Assembly (NCBI RefSeq): GCF_000282495.1
Contig: NZ_AKJE01000025.1
Coordinates: forward strand, 62,001-126,000
Length of the DNA stretch: 64,000 nucleotides
Direction: 5' to 3'
Source: Pseudomonas sp. GM79
GTDB taxonomy: Bacteria; Pseudomonadota; Gammaproteobacteria; Pseudomonadales; Pseudomonadaceae
Shown here: positions 17,368-26,454 of the stretch, in pieces
Layout of the letters: every line of letters starts with the position of its first letter
How positions within the stretch are numbered: position 1 is the first letter of the stretch
The notes under the pieces: generated by a model
What the model was told of the DNA's origin: nothing
Seen by the model: the letters and a program-made list of their open reading frames with translations, nothing else
Databases searched by the model: none
Translations under genes and position numbers: made by a program

Positions 17368-19464
17368 TTAGAAACCGCTTTCCCTGACCCCCAAGGCCGC
17401 CATTCGTCGCCAGGCAACGCCCAGCAACGACTCGCCGCTGCCCTGCAACACCACAATGCCGCGCAACGGCTGCACCGGTGTCGGCGTATTTTCGAGGATG
17501 CTCAACCGCGCGCCGTACTGCGCCTGTACCGGCTCGGCGCGCTGATGCTGGTCACGGCGCACGGCAATCGGCCCATGGTGATCGGAGGTCAACGCTTCCT
17601 GATCGACATAAGCCGCGCCGTTGGTATCGATTTCGCTCAATTGCACGGCGATTGCCGGGTGCATCGGGTCATCGGCGATGAACCGTCCGCTGGCCCCCGG
17701 GGCGACACGCCAGAGTTCGGCTTCGGCCAGATAACCGCGCAACCGCGCGCCGTCTTCGACCACCCGCGCCAAGGGATCTTTGGTCGAAAGCCAGCGGCCG
17801 ACCGTTAACTGCGGCAGCAGATCGCGCACCTTGCCTGTATGGGGGGCGCGCAATAACAGACGCTCGCGCTGGGCGGCCAGGCCCCGATATTCGGCCACGG
17901 CTTCGGCCAGGCGCTGTTCGACGATACCGGCATCGGCCGCAGTTTCGCTACGGCCGGCCTGACGACGCATCTGTAATTGCTGAATCTGGATTTCGCGACG
18001 GACGATGGCCTGGCGTGAATCCAGATCCGGGGATTCCAGTTCGATCAGCACCTCACCTTGAGCGACGATCTGGCCGTCGTGCACATTCACCGTTTTGACC
18101 CGCGCCGCCACCGGCGCGTGCAGGGCGCTGGCGCGTCCGGCCTCAAGCATCGTCGGCAACTCCACCGCGCTGCGCCATGGCAACGCCAGCAGCAACAACA
18201 GCCCAAGCAACGCCAGACCGCTGAGCAGTACCCGAGGCGCATGTGCCTGTTCACGACGGCTCCACCATTGCCGCCATTCGCTCAGGATCGGCAGGAAGAT
18301 GAACCACACCAGTTCCACCAGCATCAGGAAGATCCCTAACACTTTGAAGAACAGGTGATAGACCGCCAGCGCAATCCCGAAAAACAGCACCGCGCGCCAC
18401 AGCCACGCGCCATACCCCCAGATCAATAAACGCCGCTGCATTTTCGGCGACCAAGGCTCCGGTGCCGGGGCTGCGTAGCCGAACAAAAACTCGCGCAGCC
18501 GCCAGCGGCACAAGGCAAAGGCCCGCCCTTGAAGGTTGTCCACTTCCCAGAAATCACTGAGCAAGAAGTAGCCATCGAAACGCATGAACGGGTTGAGGTT
18601 GATCACCAGTGTGGTGATCCAGGTCGCACTGGCGAGCATGAACGCCGCAGTACGCCCAGGGCCGTCAGGCAGCAGTGACCAAGCGAGCAGCGCGATACAC
18701 GCCAACACCAGTTCCGCCAGCACTCCGCCGGCACCGATCAGCAACCGCGCACGTCGATCATTAACCCGCCAGGCGTCGCTGACATCCGTGTAAAACATCG
18801 GCAGCAGCACCATGAACGCCACGCCCATGCTTTGCACCCGACAACCGGCGCGCTTGGCCATGAAGGCGTGGCCGAACTCGTGGCACAGCTTGGCGAAAAA
18901 CAGCGCCACAGCGAACGCCAGCGCACCGCCGAGGCTGAACAGGTGCGGAAAGGTCGCGATAAACCGCTGCCAGTCCCGTGACACCAGAAACACCCCGAGC
19001 CCTAGCGTCGCGGGCAATCCGTAGCGCAATGCACGCGGGCCGAAACGCTCCAGCCACGGCCAGGCGCGATTGAGAAAGGTGTCCGGGCGCCACAGCGGAA
19101 TCCGGAAAAACAGGTATTGATGCAGCAGGATTTGCCACAGGCTCTGGCGCTGGGCCGCGGCCTTCAGGCTATAACTGGCGCGCTGCGACGGGTCGAGGGC
19201 GCTGATCAGATCGTGGCCGCGCAAAAACTCCAGCAATTGCTCAAGCGCCGCGCCATCCAGCGGTAGCCCCGGCTCGCGATTGGCGGCACGCAGCACTTGC
19301 TCGGGATCGCCCAACGACCAATGGCGCAGCAAGCGCATCGCCGCCGCACCGAGTTTGAAATAGCGCCCGCGCACCGGGTCGGCCAGGGTCCAGCGCGGCG
19401 ACCCGTCGAGGGCCGGGGCCGCCGCCGACAATTGCAGGTCTGCCCGCAGGCTCGGCAGGCTCAT
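17368..19464 (-). CDS. Site-2-type M50 metalloprotease fused to HlyD-like adaptor
   Basis: A 698-residue polytopic protein in three parts. Residues 1-90 look like a PqqD-like winged domain (PRWTLADPVRGRYFKLG). Residues 140-430 are a membrane M50 protease with zinc motif HEFGH at 195-199 and the third ligand motif NPFMRFDG at 291-298, with about ten hydrophobic spans. Residues 440-690 are a membrane-fusion adaptor, with a lipoyl half (HAPVAARVKTVNVHDGQIV), a coiled coil and a second lipoyl half. Its ATG directly abuts the stop of the preceding adaptor gene. Such fusions resemble YydH-type proteins linked to peptide export or processing. The catalytic residues are intact, so an active protease is likely; cargo unknown. 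Confidence 0.85.
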   Translation of the reverse strand: MSLPSLRADLQLSAAAPALDGSPRWTLADPVRGRYFKLGAAAMRLLRHWSLGDPEQVLRAANREPGLPLDGAALEQLLEFLRGHDLISALDPSQRASYSLKAAAQRQSLWQILLHQYLFFRIPLWRPDTFLNRAWPWLERFGPRALRYGLPATLGLGVFLVSRDWQRFIATFPHLFSLGGALAFAVALFFAKLCHEFGHAFMAKRAGCRVQSMGVAFMVLLPMFYTDVSDAWRVNDRRARLLIGAGGVLAELVLACIALLAWSLLPDGPGRTAAFMLASATWITTLVINLNPFMRFDGYFLLSDFWEVDNLQGRAFALCRWRLREFLFGYAAPAPEPWSPKMQRRLLIWGYGAWLWRAVLFFGIALAVYHLFFKVLGIFLMLVELVWFIFLPILSEWRQWWSRREQAHAPRVLLSGLALLGLLLLLALPWRSAVELPTMLEAGRASALHAPVAARVKTVNVHDGQIVAQGEVLIELESPDLDSRQAIVRREIQIQQLQMRRQAGRSETAADAGIVEQRLAEAVAEYRGLAAQRERLLLRAPHTGKVRDLLPQLTVGRWLSTKDPLARVVEDGARLRGYLAEAELWRVAPGASGRFIADDPMHPAIAVQLSEIDTNGAAYVDQEALTSDHHGPIAVRRDQHQRAEPVQAQYGARLSILENTPTPVQPLRGIVVLQGSGESLLGVAWRRMAALGVRESGF

Positions 19465-20784
19465 CTACAGGCCCACGCTCTGGCGCAACCCGGCCAGCGG
19501 TCGGCGCAACAGGTACAACGCCAGCGGCGCACGGTCGCCGAAGACTTTCGCGGTGCCACGCAGGCCGATGCGCGGTGGCGCGGCGTCGAACGTCGCATCC
19601 AGTCGATAAGCCAGTTGCCCGCCAGCCGTGGGCTGCGCCTCGTAGGCCGAACGTTCGAGTTTGGCCAAGTGCCGCTGCAGCGGATCGCTGTCGAGAAACA
19701 GTGCGACCTGCGCGCCCGGTTCCAGGGCAATCGCATCACCCACGGCCAATTCGATGCGCAATTCGGCCTGGTTCGGGTCGGCAATTTCCATTAACCGTTC
19801 ACCGGTTTGCACCGGTTTGCCGGTCCAGCGCTCGGCGTCGGCGAACACCGCGATACCGTCCCGCTCGGCGCGTACCTCGCTGCGTTTGAGCAGCTCCCGG
19901 GCGTAATCCCGTTCAGCGCGCTTCTGTTCCACTCGCGCCGCCAGCAGATCGATTTTCGAACTGGATTCGGCATCGGCGAAGGAACGTTGGGAATTGGCCT
20001 TGAGTTCCGCTTCGGCAACGCCCAGGGCGCGCTCGGCCACATCGGCCTGAGCCTTGAGCGTGGTGCTTTCGAAGCGCAGCAGCAGGTCGCCGGTTTTCAC
20101 CGCCTGATTGGGTTTGACCAGAAACTCGGCGATCACCCCGTCCAGCGGCGCGGCGACCACCCGACCGCCCAACGGGACGACTTCGGCGGGGGCCAGCACC
20201 GATTGGCGCACCGGGATCAGCAACCCGAGCAACAACACGGCAACCAGCGCCACCTGACGCTTGCGCGTCCAGCGCAATCGCCATGGTTTGCGCGGTTGCT
20301 GCGCGAGCCAGGCATGGCTGTAGGTGTCGCCCAGTTGCGACAGCAGCACTTGTTCGGAAGGGTTCCACGGCACATCCCGCGCCAGCCACAGACCGCCGAA
20401 CACCTCGCCCTGATGATCGATCAGCGGCAGCCAAAACACCTGAGCGGCTGACAGACTTTGCCAGTCGGCCAGAATCGATTCGCTAAGGAGATCAGGCGCA
20501 ATCACCCGCGCCTGTTTCAGCACCTCAAGCTTGAACAGCTGCGCGACCGCTTGCTCGACAAACGCCACGAACGGCGCATTCGGTTCCACGGCACTGACAC
20601 CGGTAACCGCCTGCACCTTGCCGGCGATCAACAGCGCGGCATGGCGGAAACCGAACAGCGCCTGACCGTCATTGACCAGGCTGTAAGCCAGTTGCGAAGG
20701 CGTGCGCGCGGCGCGGGTCTGGCGTTCGAGGTCGAGAAACCTGGCGAACACCTGCTCGGCGCCGCCGGTCACCGGGGCGTTCAT
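19465..20784 (-). CDS. GAF-like domain fused to HlyD-family membrane-fusion adaptor
   Basis: A 439-residue protein. Residues 1-160 form a soluble GAF-like cytoplasmic domain (LAYSLVNDGQALFGFRHAALLIAGK), residues 177-192 one membrane span, and the rest a periplasmic adaptor with a lipoyl half-motif at 210-240, a coiled coil around 245-305 and a beta-barrel region. A cytoplasmic sensor-like domain on an adaptor is unusual; adaptors normally have only a short tail inside. The start overlaps the upstream adaptor gene by 4 bases (ATGA) and the stop abuts the M50 gene, so all three are made together. Confidence 0.85.
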   Translation of the reverse strand: MNAPVTGGAEQVFARFLDLERQTRAARTPSQLAYSLVNDGQALFGFRHAALLIAGKVQAVTGVSAVEPNAPFVAFVEQAVAQLFKLEVLKQARVIAPDLLSESILADWQSLSAAQVFWLPLIDHQGEVFGGLWLARDVPWNPSEQVLLSQLGDTYSHAWLAQQPRKPWRLRWTRKRQVALVAVLLLGLLIPVRQSVLAPAEVVPLGGRVVAAPLDGVIAEFLVKPNQAVKTGDLLLRFESTTLKAQADVAERALGVAEAELKANSQRSFADAESSSKIDLLAARVEQKRAERDYARELLKRSEVRAERDGIAVFADAERWTGKPVQTGERLMEIADPNQAELRIELAVGDAIALEPGAQVALFLDSDPLQRHLAKLERSAYEAQPTAGGQLAYRLDATFDAAPPRIGLRGTAKVFGDRAPLALYLLRRPLAGLRQSVGL

Positions 20785-21563
20785 TTGAGCTCCGCGAAAT
20801 GCGCCGTTCCGCTCATGCCGGCCAACAGACCGTTGGCGTTGGGCAGCGCCGCCACCAGCAGCAAAGTCTGGCTGCCTTCGTCGATCCGCGCACCGAGGCG
20901 TTTGACCGTGGCATCCAGCGGCTGACCGGTTTCATCGGGGACAAAACTGAAGGTCTGGCCGGGCTTGAGCTTGCCCATCCAGCGCGACGGCACCAACAGG
21001 TGAATTTCCAGGGTGCGGTTATCGACCACGTCCAGCAACGGCGTGCCGGCGGCAACGCTTTCGTAGCGCTTGACCTTGCGCTCGACGACCTGGCCATCAA
21101 ACGGCGCAACCACGCTGCAGCGTTTGACCTGAACCTGATAGACCTGCGACTGCGCCTGAATCTCGCTAACCTTGGCCTCGGCCCGCGCCACTTCAAAGCG
21201 CCCGACTGAATTCAACGCCGCCAGTTGTTTGTTGTGCGCCAGTTCTTCACCAGCACCACGGCTGGCGGCCTGAGCCGCATTGAGCTGAGCCTGATAAGCC
21301 GAACAGTCAAACCGCGCCAGGGTGTCGCCTTTTTTGAACGACTCGCCCTCACTGAACGGCAACTCGACAATCCGCCCCGACAACTCGCTGGCCAACACCG
21401 CCTGATCCCGGGCTCGCAGCACACCACGGGCTTCACTGCTGGCCGACGCATTCCCGCCAACCGCGCTGTTTTCCAGCAGCGGATCGTCTGGCGCAGGCGT
21501 TTGCGCCTGTACTACGCACGTTACAAAGGTTAATCCCGCAACCCAAACACGAAAACGCCGCAT
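20781..21563 (-). CDS. Periplasmic adaptor (RND/HlyD-type) of the M50 cassette
   Basis: A 260-residue secreted adaptor with a signal peptide (MRRFRVWVAGLTFVTCVVQA) and then a standard adaptor core: lipoyl halves around LASELSGRIVELPFSEGES and CSVVAPFDGQVVERKVK, a short hairpin and a beta-barrel. It is shorter than RND adaptors (usually 350-400 residues). It is the first gene of the operon continuing with the GAF-adaptor and M50-adaptor genes. Three different adaptors and no dedicated ATPase or RND pump is an uncommon composition. Confidence 0.82.
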   Translation of the reverse strand: MRRFRVWVAGLTFVTCVVQAQTPAPDDPLLENSAVGGNASASSEARGVLRARDQAVLASELSGRIVELPFSEGESFKKGDTLARFDCSAYQAQLNAAQAASRGAGEELAHNKQLAALNSVGRFEVARAEAKVSEIQAQSQVYQVQVKRCSVVAPFDGQVVERKVKRYESVAAGTPLLDVVDNRTLEIHLLVPSRWMGKLKPGQTFSFVPDETGQPLDATVKRLGARIDEGSQTLLLVAALPNANGLLAGMSGTAHFAELK

Positions 21564-21999
21564 AACCGTAACTCCCTGACGGATGAGCGGAGTCTAAGAC
21601 AGCGGGAGTGAGCGTCAAGCGGATGGCCATCATTGGTTGAAAGAGCGTGCTCGCTGTTCAGTATTAATTGCCTTACAAATCATCCAGAAGGTTCCTACAC
21701 CATAGCCGGACAGCCACAGATTGCAGACGTAGACCTGACACCTTAATCTCGCCGAACTAAACCTTGTACGCAGCGATTAAATTCGCTGGCAGTCAGGGTG
21801 AAGAAACCGGCTCCGGCCCAATGCCTGTCAGTTAAGCGCAATCCATGTGGGAGCGGGCTTGCTCGCGAAGACGGCGGCACAGTCAACATTGATGTCGCCT
21901 GATACGCCGCTTTCGCGAGCAAGCCCGCTCCCACAGGTTCCGCGCCTTAACTGACTGGCATTGGGCTCCGGCCGGTTTTTTCGTTTTTCTGCGCGCAGA
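21564..21999. other. Intergenic region with nested palindrome
   Basis: About 436 bases between two reverse-strand operons. It holds the promoter region of the M50 cassette and, at 21801-21983, a REPIN nested in a larger imperfect inverted repeat. No ORF is convincing. Confidence 0.6.
21801..21983. repeat. REPIN nested in a larger inverted repeat
   Basis: The inner REPIN (21846-21935) has the GTGGGAGCGGGCTTGCTCGCGA units. Outside it the arms go on: CCCAATGCCTGTCAGTTAAG on the left is answered by CTTAACTGACTGGCATTGGG on the right, followed by CCGGCCGGTTTTTTCG. The whole could fold as one long stem; with T-runs beyond, it may terminate the efflux operon. Confidence 0.85.
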
Positions 22000-23577
22000 T
22001 CAGCGCTGCGCCGTCTCCGCCAGCGGATACACCGACTCCCATCCCCCACCCAACGCCTTATACAAACCAACCATCGCCAACGACACCCCGGTCGAGCTCT
22101 CGACCCACTGTTGCTGGGTCGCCAGCAATTCGCCTTGCACGGTGAGGACGTTGACGAAATCCACCACCCCTTCGACGTATTGCTGTTGCGCGGTGCGCAG
22201 GGCGATCTGGTTTTGGCGCACGGCTTCGGCGAGGCTGTCGCGGCGCAGTTGGCTGGCGTTGTAGGCGGTGAGCTGATCGTCGATTTCATGCCAGGCCCGC
22301 AGCACGGTTTGCTGATAGGCCAGCGCCGCTTCCTGTTGTTGAGCTTCGCGCAGGTGCAACATCCCGCGCAGGCGACCGCCGTCGAACAGCGGCAGGCTGA
22401 ACTGCGGGCCGATGCCGAACGAACGCGAGCCCCAAGAGCCGAAATCGCTTAGTTGCAGGGCCTGCGAACCGATGTTGCCCGACAAGGTGATTCGCGGATA
22501 AAAGTCGCCCTTGGCCACGCCGATGCTGGCGGTCGCGGCATGCAGACGGGCTTCTGCCTGCCGAATGTCCGGGCGGCGCTCGGCCAATTGCGACGGCAAG
22601 CCGATGGCGACCTGACGCGGGGTTTGCGGCACGGGAGCGTCTGTGGATAACTCGGCGGACAACGCTTGCGGCGGTTCGCCCATCAACAGGCTCAGGGCGT
22701 TGATCAGTTGCGACTGACGCTGCTCCAGCGCCGGCAAACGTGATTCGATGGCCGCGACTTGCGCAGCGGCTTCGGCGACGTCCAGATCCGTCGCCACGCC
22801 GTCGGCCAGGCGCAGTTGCGAGAGTTTCAAACTGTGCCGGGCGACGTCGAGGTTTTGCTCGGTGACGGCCCGCGTGCTTTGCACACCGCGCAGTTGAATG
22901 TAGTCCTGAGCGGTTTCGGCAAGCACGGACAGCAGCACGCCGCGACGATCGTTTTCCGCCACTTCCAGCGTGGCATCGGCGGCTTCGGTTTCACGGCGCA
23001 CACGGCCCCAGAAATCCAGTTCCCAGGAGGCGGAAAAGCCGGCGTCCCACAGGTTGAACGCCGAGTCGCCGTTGTTGCCCGACGGATCGTTCAGGCCTTC
23101 ACCGCTGTTGCGTTTGCGCCCGTAGCTGCCGGTGGCGGCGGTATTGGGATAGCGGTCGGCGGTGATCACCTGACGCGCGGCTCGGCTTTGCTGCAAGCGG
23201 CTGCTGGCGAGTTTCAGGTCGAGGTTGTCGGTCAGGGCGCGTTGGGTCAGGGCCGAGAGTTTCGGGTCGTGGAATACTTCCCACCAGCGTTCGTCCATTT
23301 CGCTGGGAATGATCTGACTGGCGGCGGCTTTGGCTGGTTTGGACCATTCGGCCACTTGTTGCGGCTGAGGTTTTTGGAAGTCCGGGCCGACGGTGCACGC
23401 CGAAAGGCTCATGACCAGCAAGGCATAAAGGGGGATGTGAGGCCACTGGCCTCTTCGCGAGCAAGCCCGCTCCCACACTGGATCTCTTTTTATGCATGAA
23501 GCTTGGGCACCCAGCAGATCAAATGTGGGAGCGGGCTTGCTCGCGAAGACGTCAGCCCTATCAACAAAAATCTTCAT
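22000..23577 (-). CDS. Outer-membrane factor lipoprotein (NodT/OprM-like) with REPIN in its 5' end
   Basis: A TolC-family outer-membrane channel of the NodT lipoprotein group. The lipobox LSAC is at residues 57-60 of the longest frame (LYALLVMSLSACTVGPDF), followed by two OEP repeats. Starting at ATG 23577 gives 525 residues and overlaps the adaptor stop (ATGA), but codons 10-42 are translated from REPIN sequence (DVFASKPAPTF, VWERACSRR), an abnormal leader. A GTG at 23478, inside the REPIN, would give 492 residues and a more normal lipoprotein signal peptide. The mature part is ordinary. It completes the EmrAB-type tripartite pump encoded upstream. Confidence 0.85.
   Translation of the reverse strand: MKIFVDRADVFASKPAPTFDLLGAQASCIKRDPVWERACSRRGQWPHIPLYALLVMSLSACTVGPDFQKPQPQQVAEWSKPAKAAASQIIPSEMDERWWEVFHDPKLSALTQRALTDNLDLKLASSRLQQSRAARQVITADRYPNTAATGSYGRKRNSGEGLNDPSGNNGDSAFNLWDAGFSASWELDFWGRVRRETEAADATLEVAENDRRGVLLSVLAETAQDYIQLRGVQSTRAVTEQNLDVARHSLKLSQLRLADGVATDLDVAEAAAQVAAIESRLPALEQRQSQLINALSLLMGEPPQALSAELSTDAPVPQTPRQVAIGLPSQLAERRPDIRQAEARLHAATASIGVAKGDFYPRITLSGNIGSQALQLSDFGSWGSRSFGIGPQFSLPLFDGGRLRGMLHLREAQQQEAALAYQQTVLRAWHEIDDQLTAYNASQLRRDSLAEAVRQNQIALRTAQQQYVEGVVDFVNVLTVQGELLATQQQWVESSTGVSLAMVGLYKALGGGWESVYPLAETAQR
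23453..23550. repeat. REPIN-type palindrome inside the 5' coding end of the outer-membrane factor gene
   Basis: Two inverted REP units (TCGCGAGCAAGCCCGCTCCC and its complement) at 23453-23478 and 23524-23550. The reading frame of the outer-membrane factor stays open right through the element. Confidence 0.88.
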
Positions 23578-24638
23578 CGTTGCGCGACCTCATGCTCGCC
23601 GGTACTGGCAGTATCAATCCTCGCCTCCACCGACATCCCCACCCGCAACCGCTCGGCCAATGGCTGGCCCGGATCGAGGAGGATTTTCACCGCAATCCGT
23701 TGCACAACCTTGGTGAAGTTGCCGGTGGCGTTGTCCGGTTTGACCGAGGCAAAAGTCACGCCGGTGGCCGGTGCGATGCTCTCCACGCGGCCGCGCAGGG
23801 CTTCGCCGCCGAGGCTGTCGACATGCACTTGCACGCTCTGCCCGGGCTGTACGTCAGTCAGTTGGGTTTCTTGAAAATTGGCGACCACATAAGCCCGCTC
23901 CAACGGCACCACGGCCAGAATCTTGCTGCCCGGTGTGACATAGGCACCGACCCGCACCGCGCGTTCGCCGACCATGCCGTCCTGAGGCGCAACGATGCGC
24001 GTATAGGACAGCTCATAACTGGCCATTTCCAGCGCCGCTTGCGCTCGCTTCAGCCCACCTTCGGCCGCATCACGCTGGGCGGTCAGGATCTCCACTTGCT
24101 TGCGTTCCGCCGCCAGCACCGCTGTGGCATTGGCCAAGCGAGCGGATGCCTGATCGATGCGTGTGCGTGCTTGCTGAGCATTTTGCACCGTGCCGGCGCC
24201 GACCCCGGCGAGATGGTTGTAGCGGTTCAGTTCATGCTCGGCGAAGGCCATTTCAGCCTTCGCCGAAACCACCGTGGCCTGGGCCTGAGCGATCACCGAT
24301 GTCTGGCGCTCCAGGGTGGCCCGAGCGTTCTGCAACTGCGCCCTGGCCACCAGGGTTTCAGCGTCCGCGGCTTCAGCGGCAGCGCGTAGATCGCGGTCGT
24401 CGATCAACGCCAGTAGCTGTCCGGCCTTGACCAGCTGGTTGTCTTCCACCAGCACGTCCTTGATAAACCCCGCCACGCGAGGCGCCACCCGGGTGTAGTC
24501 CGCCGAGACGAAAGCATCGTTGGTGCTCTGCTGTGTACGCTTGCCGAACAAGCCCGGCGCCAGCAGGTAAATCAACACGCCGAGCGCCATCGCTGCGGCA
24601 ATGCCGACAGCGACTTTTTGCTTTGATTGAGTCGTCAT
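23574..24638 (-). CDS. EmrA-like HlyD-family efflux adaptor
   Basis: A 354-residue membrane-fusion protein with a single N-terminal membrane anchor (residues 8-27), a first lipoyl half (TRVAPRVAGFIKDVLVEDNQ), a long coiled-coil hairpin (about 75-190), a second half (RIVAPQDGMVGERAVRVGAY) and a beta-barrel domain. It links the DHA2-type pump to the outer-membrane factor. The ATG at 24638 is chosen because AGAAGG lies 5 bases upstream; the longer frame to 24749 runs into the pump gene. The stop overlaps the outer-membrane factor ATG by 4 bases. Confidence 0.9.
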   Translation of the reverse strand: MTTQSKQKVAVGIAAAMALGVLIYLLAPGLFGKRTQQSTNDAFVSADYTRVAPRVAGFIKDVLVEDNQLVKAGQLLALIDDRDLRAAAEAADAETLVARAQLQNARATLERQTSVIAQAQATVVSAKAEMAFAEHELNRYNHLAGVGAGTVQNAQQARTRIDQASARLANATAVLAAERKQVEILTAQRDAAEGGLKRAQAALEMASYELSYTRIVAPQDGMVGERAVRVGAYVTPGSKILAVVPLERAYVVANFQETQLTDVQPGQSVQVHVDSLGGEALRGRVESIAPATGVTFASVKPDNATGNFTKVVQRIAVKILLDPGQPLAERLRVGMSVEARIDTASTGEHEVAQR

Positions 24639-24664
24639 AAAAACCTTCTGTTTCAGTGAAGCAT

Positions 24665-26203
24665 TCAAGTCGGCGCGCGCGGTGGATAGATCCGCGTCGG
24701 CAGCCAGAAAATCAGCAGGATCAGCGCCACGGCGACGCCGGCCATGCATAGATAAAGATCGGAGGAGGTCAGCACTAGGGCCTGTTGATGCAGTCGGTGA
24801 GCCAGGCTTGCGTTGTCGCTTTGGATCAGGGGCGAGTTACCAAGGTTGTCCACCAGCATGGTCGAGTGGAAATGCAGCCTTGCAGTGGTCAGCGCCTCGA
24901 TCACCCCGGTGGCGATTACCGCCGCCAGGCCTTTCACGGTATTGAACCAGGCCGAGGCGTACGGCCCTTCCATCGGAGTGATGCTGCCGGTGGAAAGCAT
25001 CAACAGCGGCAGCACGGCCATGGGCTGCCCAAAAATCTGCAGCCATTGCAGGACATAGAAATCGTCGCGAATCCATGCCGACGTCAGCTGCGAACCACCG
25101 AGGCAAGACAGCGTCAGCATGCTCAGGCCGATCCCCAGCACCCAGCGGCAATCGACCCAGCGCAGGTTGCACAGCGCCGCCACCAACGGCAGCGCGATCA
25201 ACTGAGGCAGCGCCGCCAGCAGCATGATCGGCGCGGTCTGCACCGGCCGATAACCCTGGACCTGAGCCAGATAACTGGAGGGAATGATGACCACCGCGAG
25301 CAACACCACAAGCACGCCGGCCAGCGTCAACAGCGCGAACGACAGGTTGCGGATACCCAACATCTGTAACTTGAAGAATGGAATCGGTTGCGACCACTCA
25401 TTGATCAGAAACAACACCAGCAACAGCAACCCGCCGCCGAGCAGTCCACAGATCAGGCTCGACTCGAACCAGTCCAGCCGATTGCCTTGCAGAATGCCGA
25501 TCACCAGCATGCAGATCGCCGGGAACCCCAGCAGCAAGCCACGCCAGTTGAATGACTTGAAGCGCTCCAGCCGCAGCGGATCCTGGGGCAAACCGTAGGC
25601 CACCGCCGCCATGGCAATCAGGCACGGCACGACGATTTGCCAGAAGGTCCATTGCCAGCCGACGTACTCGGTCCACAACCCGGCCAGCGGTGTACCGAGA
25701 CCGGGGCCGAAGGTTGCCGTCAGGGCATAACCGGCCAGGCCATAGAGTTTCACGTTGGCCGGCAGGAACCGCAGGGCAACGGTCATCAGCATCGGCGGCA
25801 ACGCGCCGCCTGCCAGGCCTTGCAAGGTGCGCATGACCAGCAGGCTTTCGTAATTCGGAGCGAACGGGCACAACACACCCAGCAGGGTGAATGCACTGAT
25901 CGCGTACAGCGTGAAGCGGCGCAACGAAAACGTCACCGAACACCAAGGGGCAAACGCCATGGCAGCCACCGAGGTCGCGGTGTAACTGGCGACCAGCCAG
26001 GTGCCTTCGTCGTAACCGATGGACAACGCGCCGCGGATATCGGCCAGCGCGACTTTGGTCACCATCTCGTTCAGGCCCGACACCAGCACCGCCAGTAACA
26101 CGCCCACCAGGCCGATGATGATTCGCGGGCCGAAGACCGGTGGCGCGACGGCGGCCGTTGGTTTGGCCGCAGCGATAGGCGCCGTGACCGTGAGGGAAGT
26201 CAT
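24665..26203 (-). CDS. EmrB-like DHA2-family MFS efflux transporter
   Basis: A 512-residue major facilitator with fourteen predicted spans, typical of proton-driven DHA2 drug exporters. Visible MFS features are LNEMVTKVALADI in the first span, EGTWLVASYT in the second, and the GLAGGALPPMLM region with an MRTLQG element. ATG 26203 has GGAG 10 bases before it. It is the first gene of the pump-adaptor-channel operon, 26 bases before emrA. Exported compounds cannot be predicted. A LysR gene lies upstream on the same strand, beyond a REPIN. Confidence 0.9.
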   Translation of the reverse strand: MTSLTVTAPIAAAKPTAAVAPPVFGPRIIIGLVGVLLAVLVSGLNEMVTKVALADIRGALSIGYDEGTWLVASYTATSVAAMAFAPWCSVTFSLRRFTLYAISAFTLLGVLCPFAPNYESLLVMRTLQGLAGGALPPMLMTVALRFLPANVKLYGLAGYALTATFGPGLGTPLAGLWTEYVGWQWTFWQIVVPCLIAMAAVAYGLPQDPLRLERFKSFNWRGLLLGFPAICMLVIGILQGNRLDWFESSLICGLLGGGLLLLVLFLINEWSQPIPFFKLQMLGIRNLSFALLTLAGVLVVLLAVVIIPSSYLAQVQGYRPVQTAPIMLLAALPQLIALPLVAALCNLRWVDCRWVLGIGLSMLTLSCLGGSQLTSAWIRDDFYVLQWLQIFGQPMAVLPLLMLSTGSITPMEGPYASAWFNTVKGLAAVIATGVIEALTTARLHFHSTMLVDNLGNSPLIQSDNASLAHRLHQQALVLTSSDLYLCMAGVAVALILLIFWLPTRIYPPRAPT

Positions 26204-26349
26204 GTACTGCAAGCTCCGGAAGGGGAATACCGAAGCATTTTAGGGAGAGGGAACGCTGACGAAAATTGACTTATTGGCAGCTTATAAGTGCGTTTCATGC
26301 AGCAATCAAATCGGATGGCTGGCCAATTTTTGAAACGACACAGATCCCC

Positions 26350-26440
26350 TGTGGGAGCGGGCTTGCTCGCGAAGGCGGTGTGTCATTCAGCATTGATATT
26401 GACTGACATACCGCTTTCGCGAGCAAGCCCGCTCCCACAA
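26350..26440. repeat. REPIN-type palindrome, GTGGGAGCGGGCTTGCTCGCGA family
   Basis: Inverted REP units around a 45-base loop, between the LysR gene (stop at 26455) and the downstream efflux operon; probably the 3' end of the LysR transcript. Confidence 0.9.
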
Positions 26441-26454
26441 GGGGTTGCGTCAAC

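Noticed and set aside
22000..23577. Pairing the outer-membrane factor with the M50 cassette
   Set aside because: It overlaps the EmrA-like gene and belongs to that operon; a 436-base gap with a palindrome separates it from the cassette.
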